NCBI RefSeq assembly: GCF_017565405.1
Contig: NZ_JAGEKR010000021.1
Location: 53,545-117,544, forward strand
Length of the DNA stretch: 64,000 nt
Direction of reading: 5' to 3'
Source of the DNA: Allobranchiibius sp. CTAmp26
GTDB lineage: Bacteria > Actinomycetota > Actinomycetes > Actinomycetales > Dermatophilaceae
The notes under the pieces are model-generated. The model had not been told where the DNA came from. It searched no databases and saw nothing but the letters and a program-made list of their open reading frames with translations. This document shows positions 61,371-64,000 of this stretch, one piece after another (within the stretch, counting starts at the first letter, position 1; each line of letters begins with the position of its first letter). The translations under genes were made by a program, and so were the position numbers.

Positions 61371-61988
61371 ATGTCTTTGATCGCTGAAATGATCCGATAT
61401 ATGGCACCCGACCCGGTTCAGCAGGTCCGTTCGCTCGTCGCGGGGATCGAGCCGGGCGACGATCTGACGGGTGCGCATCAGGCGGCCGCGCTGGACTGGT
61501 TGCGCAGAACACAGGACGTCTATCGCCGAGTGAAGCCGGCTACGCCATCCCCGCACCTGGTGTCGTACTTCCTGTTGGTCGACCGCGCGACCAACACCGT
61601 GTTGCTGTGTGATCACCGCCTGTCCGGCTTGTGGCTGCCCACAGGCGGTCACGTCGAACCAGAGGAGAACCCGGTTGATACCGTACGCCGCGAGGTCGCC
61701 GAGGAGCTCGGTATCAAGGCCCGGTTTGACGTCGAGACCGGTGCCACCCCGTTCTTCCTGACTGTCACCGACACCGTCGGGGACCCCACGACTGGTCATA
61801 CCGATGTCAGCTTGTGGTTCGCCCTTGAGGGCCACCAAGGTCAAGCCCTGTACCCAGATGAGCGTGAGTTCAAGTCAGTGCGCTGGTGGACCATCAACGA
61901 GCTACACGCCGCGGCGCCCGACCGACTGGAGCCGCACCTCCTTCGCGCCATCAGCGCCCTGAAGCTCAGCACGGCGACTGTCAACTGA
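61371..61988 (+). CDS. NUDIX hydrolase
   Basis: The ATG at 61371 gives 205 residues. The NUDIX box GGHVEPEENPVDTVRREVAE with EELGI near residue 95 has the expected Glu cluster for metal binding. It follows VSYFLLVDRATNTVLLCDHR. The N-terminal 65 residues are an added helical region (VQQVRSLVAGIEPGDDLTGA). It would cleave nucleoside diphosphates linked to another group; the substrate is unknown. The last gene of the S array, it converges with the methyltransferase gene 9 bp away. Confidence 0.88.
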   Translation: MSLIAEMIRYMAPDPVQQVRSLVAGIEPGDDLTGAHQAAALDWLRRTQDVYRRVKPATPSPHLVSYFLLVDRATNTVLLCDHRLSGLWLPTGGHVEPEENPVDTVRREVAEELGIKARFDVETGATPFFLTVTDTVGDPTTGHTDVSLWFALEGHQGQALYPDEREFKSVRWWTINELHAAAPDRLEPHLLRAISALKLSTATVN

Positions 61989-61996
61989 GCGATCGG

Positions 61997-62665
61997 CTAC
62001 CGAACGCGTGGTGGGGCTGGGCTCGTTCGGACGATGAGAAATGCTTGATCGTTCTTTTCGCCGACGGGCCGGCGTACGAGGCGCGCTTCCTCGGTGAAGC
62101 CGGCCAGGGCCAGTCGTCCGGAGACGTGCTCTGCGGTGCGATCGAACCGCGTGAGCGTGACGGCGTAACCAAGCCTGCGGTAAGCGGCACCAACATCTGA
62201 CACCCCGTTGCCCGCCTGGAAGGCCACCAGCATGACCCCGCCAGGTCGAAGGACGCGGCGAGCCTGCTCGAACACCTCTGGTAGTTCTGGGTCGGGAACG
62301 TGGATGATCGAGTACCAGTACAAGAGGCCATCGAACGTGGCATCGGCAAATGGCAGATTCGCGATTGAGGCAACCTGGGTCGCCAGGCCGGGGTGGTCAC
62401 GCTGGGCCATTGCGATCATCCCGGGCGAGAGATCGACGCCGTGGACTGTGCATCCCCGGTCGGAGAGGTAGGCAGACATGCGACCTGGACCGCATCCAGC
62501 ATCCAGCACATCGGCGGTCTTGCGACCCAGCAGGGAAATGAAGTGGTCGATCATTGCCAGATCCACCGGCTGCTCGGGCTCGGTGCCGGGAAACCGGGAG
62601 GCGTACTCCAACGCGACCGCGTCGTAGGCCGAGCGGACCTCACCGCTCAGGGTCTCGGGATCCAT
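61997..62665 (-). CDS. Class I SAM-dependent methyltransferase
   Basis: The ATG at 62665 gives 222 residues. Motif I VLDAGCGPGRMSAYLSDRG binds SAM near residue 50. GVDLSPGMIAMAQRD follows and VLRPGGVMLVAFQAG is motif III-like. Segment SAYDAVALEYASRFPGTEPE near the N-terminus recalls ubiquinone/menaquinone-type or small-molecule methyltransferases. The substrate is unknown. The longer upstream frame to 62890 has no family match. Confidence 0.85.
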   Translation of the reverse strand: MDPETLSGEVRSAYDAVALEYASRFPGTEPEQPVDLAMIDHFISLLGRKTADVLDAGCGPGRMSAYLSDRGCTVHGVDLSPGMIAMAQRDHPGLATQVASIANLPFADATFDGLLYWYSIIHVPDPELPEVFEQARRVLRPGGVMLVAFQAGNGVSDVGAAYRRLGYAVTLTRFDRTAEHVSGRLALAGFTEEARLVRRPVGEKNDQAFLIVRTSPAPPRVR

Positions 62666-62795
62666 ACCGACAGTGTTCCCTGCGGACCGTCGCACGGACG
62701 CACGCTGCTGCCGGAATGCGGCAACCATCAGCCCCGACCAGCCATCGCCTTGCGGCGGGCATTCCCGATCGGCTGGTGTTGCGTACGTTGTCGGA

Positions 62796-63302
62796 GTGCT
62801 TCCTACCTCGACGCCGCGGCTGCGGTTCAGGGAGATGACCCAGCAGGACCTCGACGAGATGGCCGCGCTGCTGTCCGACCCTGAGGTCATGCGCCATTAC
62901 CCAGCTCCAAAGTCTCGGCAGGAGGCCAAGGACTGGATCGCGTGGAATGAACGAAACTACGCCGAGCACGGCTTCGGACTGTGGATCATCGAGCTCACCG
63001 ACGGAACATTCGTCGGAGACTGCGGTCTGACGATCCAAAAGGTCGCAGGCGAGGGCTTGGTTGAGGTCGGTTACCACGTGAGCACTGCGTGGCAGGGCCG
63101 TGGCCTCGCCACGGAGGCAGCCGGCGCCGTACGCGACACCGCCCGGGATGCCGGCATCCCTCATCTAGTGGCGATCATCCGACCGGACAACCGACCCTCT
63201 CAGCGGGTCGCTCAGAAGATCGGGCTCCGCTTGGAACGCCAAATCGTCAAGAGCGGTGCGGAGGCCCTCATCTTCGGCGCCGACCTCTCAGCGGTTCCGT
63301 AG
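62796..63302 (+). CDS. GNAT N-acetyltransferase, RimJ/RimL-like
   Basis: The GTG at 62796 gives 168 residues starting TSTPRLRFREMTQQDLDEMA, the standard RimL-like beginning. The acetyl-CoA pocket is VGYHVSTAWQGRGLATEAAG near residue 95, and IRPDNRPSQRVAQKIGLRLE completes the fold. The start has no strong ribosome binding site, which suggests a leaderless or weakly translated message. Possible substrates are amino termini or small molecules. Confidence 0.85.
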   Translation: MLPTSTPRLRFREMTQQDLDEMAALLSDPEVMRHYPAPKSRQEAKDWIAWNERNYAEHGFGLWIIELTDGTFVGDCGLTIQKVAGEGLVEVGYHVSTAWQGRGLATEAAGAVRDTARDAGIPHLVAIIRPDNRPSQRVAQKIGLRLERQIVKSGAEALIFGADLSAVP

Positions 63303-63322
63303 CCCGATCGGCCAGCGGGCAG

Positions 63323-63895
63323 TCAGGGCAAGTCGCCACGGTGGTGGATCATCACGAGGCTTGGCGATCCGTTAGGTGCATCTGGTCCGTGGCCAAGGGA
63401 GGTCCATCCACACCGTTGGTACAGCCGGCGGGCCGGGGTGTCCAGGTCCGTGGTGACCAACCAACAGGTAGGGCGATCACTGCCGGACATGACGCCCTGC
63501 AGCAACCGTGTTCCGAGTCCGTTGCGTGCCTCTGATGGCGCGACGGCGAGTAACTCAACAACCATGGAGTCCTCCAGGGCCGCGGCATTTCCGCCGAGCC
63601 GGTCCGCCAGTTTCTCCGACCATGAGTCGGTGGCTGTTTCCCAGCTCCACGGGTGTCCGTACGCGAAGCCAACCAGTGCCTCCTCGCGTCGTGCGGTCAT
63701 GGCCACCGCGCCGGGAAGGTCACGTGCATGTTGGTACAGGCCGGCGAATAACCCTGCAACGTGCGGGGATTCACTCAATGGGGCCACCGCGGACGCCCTC
63801 GCATACAGGTCCTCAACCTCAGCGGCTGGTGGCATCTGAGACACAATCGCCGTCTGCTCCACCACTAGGTCATCCCGCATCCGCTCAGGGTTCAT
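63323..63895 (-). CDS. GNAT N-acetyltransferase
   Basis: The 190-residue product has VVELLAVAPSEARNGLGTRL, the pyrophosphate-binding R-x-x-G-x-G/A motif (ARNGLG), near residue 115 and YQRCGWTSLG near the C-terminus. The early part has a helical insertion (SESPHVAGLFAGLYQHARDL). It converges with the 62796 gene, 21 bp away. The rest of the window (63896-64000) shows no supported feature. Confidence 0.8.
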   Translation of the reverse strand: MNPERMRDDLVVEQTAIVSQMPPAAEVEDLYARASAVAPLSESPHVAGLFAGLYQHARDLPGAVAMTARREEALVGFAYGHPWSWETATDSWSEKLADRLGGNAAALEDSMVVELLAVAPSEARNGLGTRLLQGVMSGSDRPTCWLVTTDLDTPARRLYQRCGWTSLGHGPDAPNGSPSLVMIHHRGDLP

Positions 63896-64000
63896 ACGCC
63901 GAGATTCCCACGTCGATCAAGCCACGGCGCTCATCACCACTTACCCAGGCACGCGTCGTAAGCCGAACCGTCACCGGTCGGCGATCCGGTTGTGGCACGC

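Noticed and set aside
1..64000. CRISPR arrays or Cas genes
   Set aside because: No regularly spaced short repeats were found and no Cas protein motifs appear. The repeat families here are few and irregularly spaced.

Overview
The window is high-GC, densely coded DNA with many GTG starts. WhiB-like and Lsr2 proteins, a GAF-ANTAR regulator, DUF3618 and YihY/BrkB membrane proteins and a MobF relaxase all point to an actinomycete (Actinomycetota). A Micrococcales-like host is likely, but the family cannot be fixed from sequence alone. No rRNA, tRNA or CRISPR array was recognised.

Region 1 (1-16.7 kb) looks like host chromosome. It holds a partial FAD oxidoreductase, an SRPBCC protein, a TetR regulator with operator-like repeats, and a long rightward run of envelope and stress genes: DUF3618-type proteins, a holin-like protein, YihY/BrkB, PRC-barrel/YsnF, small membrane proteins and a TM-helix channel. 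GAF-ANTAR and WhiB-like regulators follow, then a broken IS256 element, a second YihY/BrkB gene, a truncated ECF-sigma-like ORF and a lipoprotein.

Region 2 (16.7-29.7 kb) is a patchwork. It contains an IS3 element with a broken orfB, lsr2, a flavodoxin pseudogene, a secreted two-repeat protein, a DUF4041/GIY-YIG protein, three poorly characterised genes, an intact IS481 with a 6-bp target duplication, and a SigB/SigF-type sigma factor. Three families of structured intergenic repeats (called P, R and D here) occur as pairs in this part of the window.

Region 3 (29.7-42.9 kb) has two divergent operons of unknown purpose. The leftward one encodes a lipoprotein, a membrane protein, a protein with a possible DUF2997-like segment, a Ycf46/Cdc48-like AAA+ ATPase, a DegT-family PLP enzyme, two very small proteins with strong ribosome binding sites, and a 548-residue coiled-coil protein. 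The rightward one encodes a 783-residue unknown protein, a DUF218-like protein, a BadF/NagK-type amino-sugar kinase and MurQ. The last two make a plausible MurNAc kinase-etherase pair.

Region 4 (42.9-56.2 kb) carries mobile-element functions: a tyrosine recombinase, toxin-antitoxin-like remnants, M48-type membrane peptidases (one without its catalytic residues), a 1,948-residue relaxase-helicase-TOPRIM fusion with a candidate oriT beside it, and accessory genes.

Region 5 (56.2-64 kb) is a run of small unrelated genes: DUF2750, 2-phosphosulfolactate phosphatase-like, VOC, phosphoribosyltransferase, HEPN-like, NUDIX, methyltransferase and GNAT. Between four successive rightward genes lie three copies of a conserved 115-116 bp element (S1-S3), giving a one-gene-one-repeat layout like a gene-cassette array but without the canonical integron attC sequence. 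The repeat families and the two divergent operons of region 3 are the best candidates for undescribed biology.
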